64,000 nt of DNA from an uncultured Oscillospiraceae bacterium (GTDB taxonomy: Bacteria > Bacillota > Clostridia > Oscillospirales > Oscillospiraceae). Position numbers and translations under genes: made by a program. The notes beneath the pieces were generated by a model that saw nothing but the letters and a program-made list of their open reading frames with translations, was not told where the DNA came from and searched no databases. Of the stretch, positions 26,732 through 35,741 are shown in pieces. Location: NCBI GenBank assembly GCA_944385095.1, contig CALWVS010000007.1, positions 1-64,000 of the forward strand, in the 5' to 3' direction. Position 1 is the stretch's first letter. Every line of letters begins with the position of its first letter.

Positions 26732-27817
26732 TCAGTTTGCTTTATCAAATTGTTTAATGAAGTCACACAGCTTTTCCACACCCTCAACTGGCATGGCGTT
26801 GTAGATGGAGGCACGCATTCCCCCCACTTTTCTGTGACCCTTTAGGTTCACAAATCCAGCCTCTGTGGCTTCCTTGACAAATTTTGCATCCAATTCCTCA
26901 TTTCCGGTGCGGAAGGTCACATTCATACCAGAACGGGAGCCCTTTTCAGCATGGCACTGGAACAGACGGGAATCATCCAGTGTATCATAGAGCATGGCAG
27001 AGCGCAGGTCACGCAGTTTTTCCATTCCTGCAATTCCGCCCTGTTCTGCCACCCAGTCCAGATTTAACCCCAGCATGTAGATACACCAACAGGGAGGTGT
27101 GTTATACATAGAATCCTTTTCTATCATGGTCTGATAATTCATCATTAGAGGGGTGTAGGGCAGCTCCTGCCCTGCCAGATCCTCACGCATAATCACCACT
27201 GTCAAACCAGCAGGTGCCATATTTTTCTGAGCTCCCGCAAAGATAATTCCATACTTTGATACATCGACGGAGCGGGACAGAATATTGGAGGACATATCAC
27301 ACACCAGTGGCACAGAACCAGTGTCTGGCACATACTGCCATTCTGTACCATAGATGGTGTTGTTGGCACAATAATAGAAATAGCTTGCCTGCCCACTGAG
27401 TTTCAGTTGTTCCTGACTGGGAATATAGCTGTGATCCCGGTCACTGGTATCGGCTGCCAGATGGACAGTACCATATTTCTTTGCTTCTTTGGCTGCAAGG
27501 GATGCAAAATTACCAGTGACTGCATAGTCTGCTTCCCCAGTCCGTCCCATCAAATTCAGTGGAACCATAGAAAATTGCCCAGATGCACCAGTCTGGAGAA
27601 ACAGGATTTTATAGCCTTCAGGAATATTCATCATCTTCCTGAGCTTATCCTGGGTCTCCTCAAAAATCTGCATGAACACTTTTGAGCGGTGACTCATCTC
27701 CATCACTGACATACCAGAACCACGGTAATTGGTGATTTCTGACCCTGCACGCTCCAGGGCAGAGAGTGGAAGCATGGATGGGCCTGCGGAGAAGTTGTAA
27801 ACGCGCTGTTCGCTCAT
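26732..27817 (-). CDS. serC: phosphoserine aminotransferase
   Basis: PLP enzyme of 361 residues that converts 3-phosphohydroxypyruvate and glutamate to phosphoserine; also able to act in pyridoxal phosphate synthesis. N-terminal VYNFSAGPSMLP and the Schiff-base Lys in FAGAQKNMAPAG (near 197) identify it. The C-terminal GHRKVGGMRASIYNAMP is typical. First gene of serC-serA-rhomboid. Confidence 0.97.
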   Translation of the reverse strand: MSEQRVYNFSAGPSMLPLSALERAGSEITNYRGSGMSVMEMSHRSKVFMQIFEETQDKLRKMMNIPEGYKILFLQTGASGQFSMVPLNLMGRTGEADYAVTGNFASLAAKEAKKYGTVHLAADTSDRDHSYIPSQEQLKLSGQASYFYYCANNTIYGTEWQYVPDTGSVPLVCDMSSNILSRSVDVSKYGIIFAGAQKNMAPAGLTVVIMREDLAGQELPYTPLMMNYQTMIEKDSMYNTPPCWCIYMLGLNLDWVAEQGGIAGMEKLRDLRSAMLYDTLDDSRLFQCHAEKGSRSGMNVTFRTGNEELDAKFVKEATEAGFVNLKGHRKVGGMRASIYNAMPVEGVEKLCDFIKQFDKAN

Positions 27818-27877
27818 TTGGGAGAACCCCTTTCAAAACATAATTTTCCTGCCCCTTGTAGGGTAGGATAGTTATTT

Positions 27878-27906
27878 ATTATAGTAAAGTGAATGGGTGC
27901 TGTCAA
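27878..27906 (-). promoter_or_regulatory. serC operon promoter
   Basis: On the minus strand TTGACA (27901-27906) and TATAAT (27878-27883), both perfect, with a 17-base spacer, about 60 bases before serC. Confidence 0.8.
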
Positions 27907-28001
27907 TGCCAAGCCCTATGAAAAGTTGGTGAAAATCCTGTATTTCCTTAGTTTATCTGACTGAATATCTGGTTATCTTCTTTAGAAGGAGGTAACTTGA
28001 T

Positions 28002-28598
28002 ATGTTTGCACTATTTTGGAAAGATATGCAGATTCTTCGGAAATCTCTGCGATTTTATACCTTATTTTCTCTTTTCTATCTGTTATTGGCTCTATTGGGG
28101 CTGTATGAACTGCCATTTATCCTATCCTGTAGTACCTTCATGATGATGATGCTCCCCCTCTCCGCTTTTACAGTAAAGCCAGAGCCTCCCTTTCATGATT
28201 TAGACCTTGTAAAAGCCCGTTATTTATTTACTCTGTTCATTGCCCTGCTCATGTTCAGCTTGAACATGACCATTTCTACCATCTATTCCATTGCCACACG
28301 GGACTATGCTATCCTTATGTCCCTCTTTGTGGTATCTACAGGCAGTCTGGCACTTTCTGGCATCCTGTTACCTCTTGCCTTCTGTTTACCCATTCAAAAA
28401 ATGCGCCCCATTTTATATGGAATTGTGTTTTTAGCTATGACTGGAATCTCTCAACTCCCCTATTTATCTCTGTCCCCTGATTCTGTTTTTCTCTATGGTC
28501 TGACACTCCCTCTTTCTGTGTTTCTCCTCTCCTATTTTCTCTCCTGTTCTCTTGTTTCAAAAGGACTTCGGTGCTATAATAAAGAAAAAAAGAGTTAG
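28002..28598 (+). CDS. ABC-2 type permease-like membrane protein
   Basis: Membrane protein of 198 residues with about six hydrophobic segments, resembling the ABC2_membrane_5 permeases (MFALFWKDMQILRKSLRF start, KMRPILYGIVFLAM later). AGAAGGAGG precedes the start. These permeases normally pair with an ATPase, but none is encoded here; it is followed only by a 46-residue protein. It may use a distant ATPase or be a leftover of a larger operon. Confidence 0.7.
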   Translation: MFALFWKDMQILRKSLRFYTLFSLFYLLLALLGLYELPFILSCSTFMMMMLPLSAFTVKPEPPFHDLDLVKARYLFTLFIALLMFSLNMTISTIYSIATRDYAILMSLFVVSTGSLALSGILLPLAFCLPIQKMRPILYGIVFLAMTGISQLPYLSLSPDSVFLYGLTLPLSVFLLSYFLSCSLVSKGLRCYNKEKKS

Positions 28599-28616
28599 GA
28601 AAAGGAGGTCCTTTGT

Positions 28617-28757
28617 ATGACTGCACAACAGGCAATTCACGAGCTTAAACAGGTACGTCAATACTGTTCCGCCCGTGCCATTCCAGCCATCGACTATGCC
28701 ATTCAGGTTTTGCAGAAAACTGGAGAAAAAGAGGAATCCTCACAAAAAGAAAAATAG
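28617..28757 (+). CDS. small conserved-looking protein, 46 residues
   Basis: ATG at 28617 follows AAAGGAGGTC at ideal distance and reads 46 codons to TAG at 28755-28757. The peptide (MTAQQAIHELKQVRQYCSAR, then AIPAIDYAIQVLQKTG, then a Lys/Glu tail) is amphipathic and helical. Similar short proteins occur in clostridial genomes and phages, from memory; no function known. It lies 18 bases after the ABC-2 permease gene, and the terminator hairpin begins inside its stop codon. Confidence 0.6.
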   Translation: MTAQQAIHELKQVRQYCSARAIPAIDYAIQVLQKTGEKEESSQKEK

Positions 28758-28784
28758 ACACTCATTTTGAGTGTCTATTTTTTT
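28756..28784. terminator. bidirectional terminator before ftsZ end
   Basis: A perfect 9-bp stem (28756-28764 with 28768-28776), three-base loop and a T run on plus; on minus it is also followed by TTTTTCTTTTT. It serves both the plus-strand pair and ftsZ. Confidence 0.85.
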
Positions 28785-29937
28785 ATCTTTTTCTGCTAAA
28801 AATACGCTCTAAGATATCCCAATCATCATCGCTGACGGTGGGACGTTCCAGCTCTGGCACTGGTTCTGGTGTACGGTTTACTGTCTCCTGTGCTACAGGT
28901 GCAGCGACCTCTGCCTTCTTCTCCTCTACCTTTGCACTTGCGTTGGTGAAGGGCTGGGCGGACATGGTGACTGTCTCCTCTTTTTCGTCAAAGCCTGTGG
29001 CAATGACGGTCACACGCAGTTCATCTTCTAATGTATCATCAAATGCTGCACCAAAGATGATATTGGCCTCTGGATGTGCCGCCTCCTGCACCAGATTGGC
29101 AGCTACTTCTACTTCTTCCAATCCAATGTCAATAGAACCAGTGACATTGATCAGAACACCCTTTGCACCATTGATAGAAGTTTCCAACAGTGGGCTGGAA
29201 ATTGCCATCTGTGCAGCTTCCTCTGCCTTATTCTTTCCAGCAGCCCGTCCCACACCCATGTGGGCACGTCCTGCATCTTTCATTACCGCAGATACGTCTG
29301 CAAAGTCCAGATTGATAAATCCAGTGTTTTTAATCAGGTCGGAAATGGACTGTACAGCCTGTTGCAGTACATCATCAGCAATCTCAAAGGCATTGAGCAT
29401 GGTAATCTTCTGGTCTGTTGCCAGTTTCAAACGCTCATTGGGAATAATCACCAGAGAGTCTACTTTACTTCTCAATTCGTTGATACCGCCGTCTGCCTGC
29501 TTCATGCGGCGCATTCCTTCAAAACGAAAGGGCTTTGTCACAACACCTACGGTCAGAATGCCCATTTCCTTTGCAATGTCTGCCACAATGGGAGCTGCAC
29601 CAGTACCAGTTCCGCCACCCATACCAGCAGTGATAAAGACCATATCTGCATCTTCCAATGCCTTGGCAATCTGGCTTCTGCTCTCCTCAGCGGACTTTCT
29701 GCCTATTTCAGGATTGGAACCTGCCCCCTGACCGTTGGTGAGTTTCTCGCCAATCTGAATTTTATAGGTTGCTGCTGATACTTCCAGTGCCTGCTTATCC
29801 GTGTTCACTGCAATAAAATCTACACCTTTTGTACCAGTGCGCACCATGCGGTTGACAACATTGTTGCCACCACCACCTACACCAATTACTTTAATATTTA
29901 CCACACTATCGGGACCCAAATCCAATCCGAAGGCCAT
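28783..29937 (-). CDS. ftsZ: cell division protein FtsZ
   Basis: Tubulin-like GTPase forming the division ring, 384 residues. N-terminal [17 protein letters not shown], the tubulin signature GGGTGTG at 107-113, and the T7-loop region [16 protein letters not shown] variable linker (about 320-370) leads to a C-terminal peptide [11 protein letters not shown] followed by basic residues, which recruits partners. It has its own promoter at 30027-30055 and a leader with a hairpin. ftsA, usually just before ftsZ, is absent here. Confidence 0.98.
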   Translation of the reverse strand: MAFGLDLGPDSVVNIKVIGVGGGGNNVVNRMVRTGTKGVDFIAVNTDKQALEVSAATYKIQIGEKLTNGQGAGSNPEIGRKSAEESRSQIAKALEDADMVFITAGMGGGTGTGAAPIVADIAKEMGILTVGVVTKPFRFEGMRRMKQADGGINELRSKVDSLVIIPNERLKLATDQKITMLNAFEIADDVLQQAVQSISDLIKNTGFINLDFADVSAVMKDAGRAHMGVGRAAGKNKAEEAAQMAISSPLLETSINGAKGVLINVTGSIDIGLEEVEVAANLVQEAAHPEANIIFGAAFDDTLEDELRVTVIATGFDEKEETVTMSAQPFTNASAKVEEKKAEVAAPVAQETVNRTPEPVPELERPTVSDDDWDILERIFSRKR

Positions 29938-30026
29938 TGTCGCTCCTCCTATGTATACAAAATCAAAATCTGCCGATTGCAGGTCTTACCTGCCGCAGAT
30001 GCAAAATTCTTACCATAACCCGTTTT

Positions 30027-30055
30027 ATTGTATCTCGATTTCCCAGTCAGGTCAA
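30027..30055 (-). promoter_or_regulatory. ftsZ promoter
   Basis: On the minus strand TTGACC (30050-30055) and TACAAT (30027-30032) with a 17-base spacer. The leader after it can fold around GCAGGT/ACCTGC near 29970-30000. Confidence 0.65.
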
Positions 30056-30090
30056 GAGAAAAAGCTCGAATTTCGCGAACTTTAAAACTT

Positions 30091-30939
30091 TTATGGGTTT
30101 GCAGGTGTGAAAATTGCATCATATCCCTGTTGCGTTAAATCCATTACCCCACTGCACTGCTCTCCTCTGCTTTGTACGGTATCTTCCACCGCTGCCACCA
30201 TCAATCGGATGGAACGTGCATGGTCCTCTCCCTGTGGCAAACGCACCTGAAAATTCTGCCGATACACTAGCCCAATCCATAACGGGTTAGTCAAGTCAAT
30301 TTCTGATACCTGATTCAAAATACCCTGTTCTATCATAATATCAATCAGTTCCAGCAAGGTATCTTTTCGCTGTTGCTGCTCCTGAGGGACAGCCATATCA
30401 AATCCAACCTGAGGGGCCAATATGGTAAGCCCACGCACAGACATGGTTTCCAGTTGGTCTGTTCCAGCCTCCAAAATTTTACCTGTGGCACTAATCAGCC
30501 ATGGCTGGTCGGTCTGTGCCAAAATTTTGGGTTCCTCCTCGTCCTGTTCTTCTCCATCTTCCTCTGTTGTGTCTGTCTGCTGAGCATATACCTCCACTTG
30601 AGCCACTGCCTGCCACTCCTCAACAGACAGCGTCACAGTACTGGGCAAGCCTCTTTTCACTTTCACCTCTCCTATGTAGGGAAGTTGTTGGCAAATCTGC
30701 TGTTCAATTTGGTAGATACTGATGTGAAACAAATTGTCCCCAATCTGTAACCCAGAAGCGTCTATAATCTCCTGTTGAGAGTAGCGTCCATTGCCCTGTA
30801 CCACAATGGTTTCAATCTGAAAGAACACCGTTGCTCCCATCGTAGCTGCAACCACCAGCGCAACAATACACAACAATTTAAAAAAGGCTGCCAGCCGTCC
30901 CCTGTTTCGTCTGCGCTTTCGTTTTTTTCGTGCTGCCAT
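30091..30939 (-). CDS. ftsQ: FtsQ/DivIB-type division protein
   Basis: Division protein of 282 residues. A very basic cytoplasmic tail (AARKKRKRRRNRGRL) is followed by one membrane segment (about 17-40) and a POTRA domain (IETIVVQGNGRYSQQEIIDASG onward, about 42-112). The FtsQ beta-domain continues to about 260, with an acidic insertion near 125-140 (TTEEDGEEQDEEEP). It bridges early and late divisome parts. It lies between murA and ftsZ, the usual dcw place. Confidence 0.88.
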   Translation of the reverse strand: MAARKKRKRRRNRGRLAAFFKLLCIVALVVAATMGATVFFQIETIVVQGNGRYSQQEIIDASGLQIGDNLFHISIYQIEQQICQQLPYIGEVKVKRGLPSTVTLSVEEWQAVAQVEVYAQQTDTTEEDGEEQDEEEPKILAQTDQPWLISATGKILEAGTDQLETMSVRGLTILAPQVGFDMAVPQEQQQRKDTLLELIDIMIEQGILNQVSEIDLTNPLWIGLVYRQNFQVRLPQGEDHARSIRLMVAAVEDTVQSRGEQCSGVMDLTQQGYDAIFTPANP

Positions 30940-30972
30940 ACTGTCCGCCTTTCTCTTTTGTGTATTCTTGCC

Positions 30973-32229
30973 CTAGGGCTTCTGTACCAATGTAATGGAT
31001 GCACCCAATTCTCTCAAATCCTGTTCCAGTCGCTCATAACCCCTTCGGATATGATGCAGCCCTGTCACCTGACTTTCCCCCTGTGCAGAAAGTGCTGCCA
31101 CCACAAGGGCTGCTGCACCTCTCAGGTCGGTTCCATTGACCTGTGCACCATGCAGTTCTCTCCCCGTCACCACTGCCACACGACCTGAAACCTGAATACT
31201 GGCTCCCATTCTGGATAGCTCATCCACATGGCGATACCGACTGTCAAATAAATTTTCTTCAAACATAGTGGTTCCTGTACCCCCGGACAGTGCAGCCATC
31301 AAAATGGCCTGTGCATCTGTTGGAAACCCGGGATAGGGTGCTGTTCTGACCACAGAAACCCCCTGCAATCTTCCTCCGCTTTGTAACCGCACCTCTTTTT
31401 GCCCCATCTGGAGATGGCATCCAGCCCGCTCCAGTGCATCCAGCACAGCACGCATGTATTGAGTATAAACTCCCTGTACCGTCACATCTCCTCCACATGC
31501 AGCAACTGCACACAGGTAGGTAGCTGCAACAATGCGGTCCCCCTGAATGTGGTGCTCTATGCCATGCAGTGGGTAGCCTCCTTCAATCTGTATCACAGAA
31601 CTGCCAGCCCCCCGCACTTTTGCTCCCATTTTCTGAAGAACTGTTTGTAATTCTATGATTTCCGGCTCCTTGGCTGCCCCTACAATGGTGGTAGTACCAA
31701 CTGCGCCACAGGCTGCCAGCATCAGATTCTGTGTTGCTCCCACACTGGGTATGGCAAGAAAAATATCCTTTCCAACCAGATTGCCTCTTTTGGCAATCAA
31801 CATGCCCTGTTGTTCTTCAATTTCCGCCCCCAGTGCCCGCAGAGAGGACAGGTGCAAGTCAATGGGACGTGGTCCCAGCTCACAGCCTCCCGGATAGGAA
31901 AGCTGCCCTTCTCCCATTCTGGAGAGTAAGGCACCCAGAAAAACAATAGAGGACCGCATTTCCCGCATGAGATAATGGGGAATCTGTGTGGATGTAGGCT
32001 GGGAAGCATCTACAAGCAATGTACTTCCTTCCCGTCTGATCTGACAGCCTAACCCACGCAAAATATCTATGGTAATGGACACATCGGTCAATTCAGGGCA
32101 GTTGTGTAGAATGCTCTGACCCGATGCCAACAGGGTGGCAGCCAAAATGGGCAAAATACTGTTTTTTGCCCCATGTACCGTTAACATTCCAGATAAGGGA
32201 TTTTTTCCCTTTATTTGATAAAAATCCAT
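30973..32229 (-). CDS. murA: UDP-N-acetylglucosamine 1-carboxyvinyltransferase MurA
   Basis: First committed enzyme of peptidoglycan synthesis, 418 residues. GAKNSILPILAATLLA at the N-terminus and the active-site Cys116 in SYPGGCELGPRPIDLH are diagnostic; Cys at this place means the enzyme should be fosfomycin-sensitive. FPTDAQAILMA is the second signature. Its RBS and start codon lie within a 13-bp hairpin (32227-32270), suggesting translational control. Clostridia often have two MurA proteins; only this one is in the window. Confidence 0.96.
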   Translation of the reverse strand: MDFYQIKGKNPLSGMLTVHGAKNSILPILAATLLASGQSILHNCPELTDVSITIDILRGLGCQIRREGSTLLVDASQPTSTQIPHYLMREMRSSIVFLGALLSRMGEGQLSYPGGCELGPRPIDLHLSSLRALGAEIEEQQGMLIAKRGNLVGKDIFLAIPSVGATQNLMLAACGAVGTTTIVGAAKEPEIIELQTVLQKMGAKVRGAGSSVIQIEGGYPLHGIEHHIQGDRIVAATYLCAVAACGGDVTVQGVYTQYMRAVLDALERAGCHLQMGQKEVRLQSGGRLQGVSVVRTAPYPGFPTDAQAILMAALSGGTGTTMFEENLFDSRYRHVDELSRMGASIQVSGRVAVVTGRELHGAQVNGTDLRGAAALVVAALSAQGESQVTGLHHIRRGYERLEQDLRELGASITLVQKP

Positions 32230-32270
32230 AGGATAGCCTCCTGTTCTAACTTCAGGTAGGCTATCCTATG
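32227..32270 (-). promoter_or_regulatory. hairpin covering the murA RBS and start codon
   Basis: A perfect 13-bp inverted repeat: CATAGGATAGCCT (32227-32239) with AGGCTATCCTATG (32258-32270), 18-base loop. In the mRNA the 3' arm holds half of the SD (AGGAGG, 32242-32237) and the whole AUG (32229-32227). No T run follows, so it is not a terminator. It should block initiation unless melted or bound. Confidence 0.65.
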
Positions 32271-32303
32271 CAATCATCTGCCTTTTGGTCTACAAAATGA
32301 CCA

Positions 32304-33422
32304 TTATCTCATCATTTCACATAGGGTCTGATAAATCTGTTCCCCTGCATTGGGGACTGCCATTTCATGGAGGCGGACTACCATCTTTTCCCGCTCCACC
32401 CGGTTTCTCAGCAAATCAGATGCCACTTCATAGAGTTTTTCTCCTGTGCAGTCCTGCTCTAACAGCAACACTGCTGCCCCCTGATTTGCCAAAACTCTTG
32501 CATTTTTTTCCTGATGATTGGCTGTCACATTAGGGGATGGAACCAAAATGGACGGTTTTGCAATGGCAGTCAACTCTGAAATGGTGGAAGCCCCTGCCCG
32601 GCAAAGAACCAAATCTGCTGCTGCCATCACCAGTGGCATATTGTAGATATACTCCAGTACCTCTACACCATTGTCTCCCAGTTGCAGCCCACGCCGCAAT
32701 AAATTCTCCTTCATCCATGAAAAATCCCGACCGGCACCATGGATATGGTAATAGGGGGAACCCTCATAGCACTCTTTGGCAATAAAATCCGCCATGTGAC
32801 CATTCATCACCTTGGCACCCAGAGAACCCCAGTAGGACAAAACCAGAGGGCGTTGATCCTGCAATCCCAGCACTTTTCTGGCTTCCTCTCTGGTGTAACG
32901 GAAAAAATCTCCCCGTACAGGTGTCCCTGTGACGACCACTTTCTCTGGGTGGTCATAGTGGCTTCTGCTCTCCTCAAAGCCCACCATCACACAGTCCACC
33001 ACCTTGGACAGTGCCTTAGTGGTCAATCCTGGCACTGCATTGGATTCATGAACCGCAGTGGGAATTTTTCTGCGTGCGGCCTCCCGTACCACAGGAAAGG
33101 AGGCATATCCACCCGTTCCCACCACCAAATCAGGGCGGAACTCATCCAGAATACGGTTTGCCTGTTGCTTTGACTTTTGCATATTCAACACAGTACCAAT
33201 GTTGTGGATGATATCAGCTGGTGCAAAGGAGCGATGGAAATTGGTAATGGTTACAGTTTCAATGGAGTACCCCTCTTTTGGAACCAGTTTGGTCTCCATT
33301 CCCCCATCGGCTCCCACAAAGAGAATCCGGCAGCCGGGATGTCTCTCCTGAAAAATACGGGCCAGTGCCACTGCTGGATTCACATGCCCTGCTGTACCCC
33401 CGCAGGTAAACAATATGTTCAT
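32304..33422 (-). CDS. murG: undecaprenyl-PP-MurNAc-pentapeptide GlcNAc transferase MurG
   Basis: Makes lipid II from lipid I at the inner face of the membrane; 372 residues. The N-terminal GGTAGHVNPAVALA and the C-terminal UDP-GlcNAc site LCRAGASTISELTA and PSPNVTANHQEKNA are typical of the GT-B family 28. I start it at ATG 33422, which has GAGGTG 6 bases before; a GTG two codons earlier is too close. It lies between ftsW and murA. Confidence 0.97.
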   Translation of the reverse strand: MNILFTCGGTAGHVNPAVALARIFQERHPGCRILFVGADGGMETKLVPKEGYSIETVTITNFHRSFAPADIIHNIGTVLNMQKSKQQANRILDEFRPDLVVGTGGYASFPVVREAARRKIPTAVHESNAVPGLTTKALSKVVDCVMVGFEESRSHYDHPEKVVVTGTPVRGDFFRYTREEARKVLGLQDQRPLVLSYWGSLGAKVMNGHMADFIAKECYEGSPYYHIHGAGRDFSWMKENLLRRGLQLGDNGVEVLEYIYNMPLVMAAADLVLCRAGASTISELTAIAKPSILVPSPNVTANHQEKNARVLANQGAAVLLLEQDCTGEKLYEVASDLLRNRVEREKMVVRLHEMAVPNAGEQIYQTLCEMMR

Positions 33423-33462
33423 AATCACACCTCAAGTCCTTTTTACGCCTCATCTTTGGTTC

Positions 33463-34659
33463 TCAATCCTGTTTGGATGCTGGTAATTGCCTTGAAACAC
33501 TGAGAATAATGCCCATTTGTAACAGTTGAATAATCAACGCCGTACCACCGTAACTGAAAAACGGCAGTGAAATACCTGTATTGGGGATGAGATTGGTTAC
33601 CACACCAATATTCAAAAAAACCTGTGTTGCCAGCAAAGTGGTAATGCCCACAACGGTCAGGGAACCAAATTTATCCCTTGCATGGAGTGCAATCCAATAT
33701 CCCCGTAAAATTAGCAGAGCAAACAAGATGAGGACAATTGCTCCCCCAACAAATCCCAATTCCTCTACCACAATGGGAAATACAAAGTCATTTTCTGGTT
33801 CTGGGATGTAGAGCAGTTTCTGCATACTATTTCCCAACCCACGTCCCAGCAGACCGCCTGAGCCCATAGCCAGCAAGGATTGAATGGTTTGATATCCTGC
33901 GCCCTGAGCATCCTCCCAAGGATTCAGCCATAATTGAATACGGGCTGTCATGTAAGAGGTGCTGGTAATAATCAATGCCAACAGACTGCCCACACCGAGA
34001 ATACCACCAACAAACCACCAAATGCTAATCCCTGCTGCAAACAGAACAGAGGCACCTCCCACCAGCACCAAAATGGTACCAGACATGTGAGGCTGTTTAA
34101 TCATAAGAGCAGCAATCAGAAGCAAAATTCCACCATAGGGAAACAGTTCCAGAAGCCCGATTTTCTGCATCCGATTCATCATACGCCCGGAAAAGGTACG
34201 GTTTTTTCGCCTGGTATATTTTTGGGTATCACGCTTGCAAAGTCTGGCAGAAAAAAACAGGATGACTGCTACCTTTACAATCTCAGATGGCTGAAACTCC
34301 ACACCCAGCTTTAACCATCTTCTTGCGCCATTATGTGACACCCCCAAAGGGGTCAACACCAGCACCAACAGACCAATGGAACCAATCAACCCAAATACCG
34401 ACAGCCATCGAAGCCGTTGGTAATTGATGCGTGACACCACATACATTCCACACACACCCAAAATACCAAACATAGCCTGTCTGCTGATATATACGGTAGG
34501 ATCTCCGTTTTTGTAATAAGCAGATGCGTAGGAGGCAGAAAACATCATAATCAGCCCAATTCCCAGCAGCAGAACAACCAGCATTAAAAAAGGTAAATCC
34601 ATGGGACCACTCGCCAACTGTTCCTCTACCGTTAAATCACGCCTTGCTTTTTTTCCCAT
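33463..34659 (-). CDS. ftsW: FtsW/SpoVE-type SEDS protein
   Basis: SEDS family peptidoglycan polymerase of 398 residues with ten hydrophobic segments. NGARRWLKLGVEFQPSEIVK, near 115-135, and the C-terminal NIGVVTNLIPNTGISLPFFSYG are diagnostic. Its place between mraY and murG argues for division role (FtsW) or its sporulation counterpart SpoVE; sequence alone does not separate them. The partner transpeptidase is encoded a few genes upstream. Confidence 0.94.
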   Translation of the reverse strand: MGKKARRDLTVEEQLASGPMDLPFLMLVVLLLGIGLIMMFSASYASAYYKNGDPTVYISRQAMFGILGVCGMYVVSRINYQRLRWLSVFGLIGSIGLLVLVLTPLGVSHNGARRWLKLGVEFQPSEIVKVAVILFFSARLCKRDTQKYTRRKNRTFSGRMMNRMQKIGLLELFPYGGILLLIAALMIKQPHMSGTILVLVGGASVLFAAGISIWWFVGGILGVGSLLALIITSTSYMTARIQLWLNPWEDAQGAGYQTIQSLLAMGSGGLLGRGLGNSMQKLLYIPEPENDFVFPIVVEELGFVGGAIVLILFALLILRGYWIALHARDKFGSLTVVGITTLLATQVFLNIGVVTNLIPNTGISLPFFSYGGTALIIQLLQMGIILSVSRQLPASKQD

Positions 34660-34689
34660 TCTGCACCTCCCAATCCTGTCTCATTGCCT

Positions 34690-35679
34690 TTACATGGGGT
34701 AGCGGTACATCACACCCCAAAATGCCACACCACACAGCACCAAAGTCACACCGGAAAAGACACAAAACAGTTTTGTCTCACTCCAGCCACCCATCTCAAA
34801 ATGGTGGTGCAGTGGTGCCATGCGGAAAAACCGTTTGCCGCCTGTCTTTTTAAAATAAATCACCTGAATGATATCAGAAAGGGTCTCTAACACATAAATC
34901 AACCCCACCACAGGAATCACAAGGGGTAAGTCCAGCGCAAAGGCAAGCCCACACACTGCACCCCCTAAAAACAGGGATCCAGTATCTCCCATAAACACTT
35001 TGGCTGGGTGGAAATTATAAATCAGGAACGCAGACAATCCACCTGCCATGGCGGCAGACACCACCGTTAAATCACTGCGGGTATACCATGCAGAAACCCC
35101 CACATAAAAGAGCATGACAGGGATGGTTACACCCGTTGCCAGCCCATCCACTCCATCGGTCAGGTTTACTGCATTGACTGTTGCCACCACCACAAATGCT
35201 GCAAACACCATGTAGACAACCCAAGGAATCCCAATGATTTCAATATTCAAGAAGGGAATATAAATATCTGGGGTCAGGTAGCCCTCATTGCGCAACAGAA
35301 TCACAAACACCACAGCCGCAGCAAGCTGCAACAGGAACTTTTGAGGGGCTGTCAGACCCTCATTGGCTCGGTGCCTCAGCTTTTGGAAATCATCAATAAA
35401 TCCAATGGCACCAAATACCAGCGCAAACAGAAAGACAAAGACGTGGGTGTATACCCCTTTGGCAATCCAGTCCCAGCCTGCTGTTAAAATTGCAATGCCC
35501 ACACCAATGATAAACATCACACCACCCATGGTGGGAGTACCCTGCTTTGACATATGCCATGTGGGACCATCCTCACGGATGGCCTGACCCGCCTTCAGCC
35601 TTCGCAACACTGGAATCAGAATCTGTCCAATAATCGCCGTCACACCAAACGCCACGATAAAACTTAAAATATATGACAT
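34690..35679 (-). CDS. mraY: phospho-MurNAc-pentapeptide transferase MraY
   Basis: Integral enzyme (329 residues, ten membrane segments) making lipid I from UDP-MurNAc-pentapeptide and undecaprenyl phosphate. Catalytic Asp pair in FIDDFQKLR, the NAVNLTDGVDGLA loop and the PLHHHFEMGGWSE His cluster are all present. I start at ATG 35679, with GGAGG 8 bases before it; the TTG at 35694 would put the RBS inside the gene. Confidence 0.97.
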   Translation of the reverse strand: MSYILSFIVAFGVTAIIGQILIPVLRRLKAGQAIREDGPTWHMSKQGTPTMGGVMFIIGVGIAILTAGWDWIAKGVYTHVFVFLFALVFGAIGFIDDFQKLRHRANEGLTAPQKFLLQLAAAVVFVILLRNEGYLTPDIYIPFLNIEIIGIPWVVYMVFAAFVVVATVNAVNLTDGVDGLATGVTIPVMLFYVGVSAWYTRSDLTVVSAAMAGGLSAFLIYNFHPAKVFMGDTGSLFLGGAVCGLAFALDLPLVIPVVGLIYVLETLSDIIQVIYFKKTGGKRFFRMAPLHHHFEMGGWSETKLFCVFSGVTLVLCGVAFWGVMYRYPM

Positions 35680-35741
35680 TGTTGAAACCTCCAAGAGTTC
35701 TTTCTCTCATGTAATACTGGCTCCCTTTAAGCAGACAGATA

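Noticed and set aside
32227..32270. Rho-independent terminator between murG and murA
   Set aside because: No T run follows and the stem includes the murA start codon; a translational role fits better.
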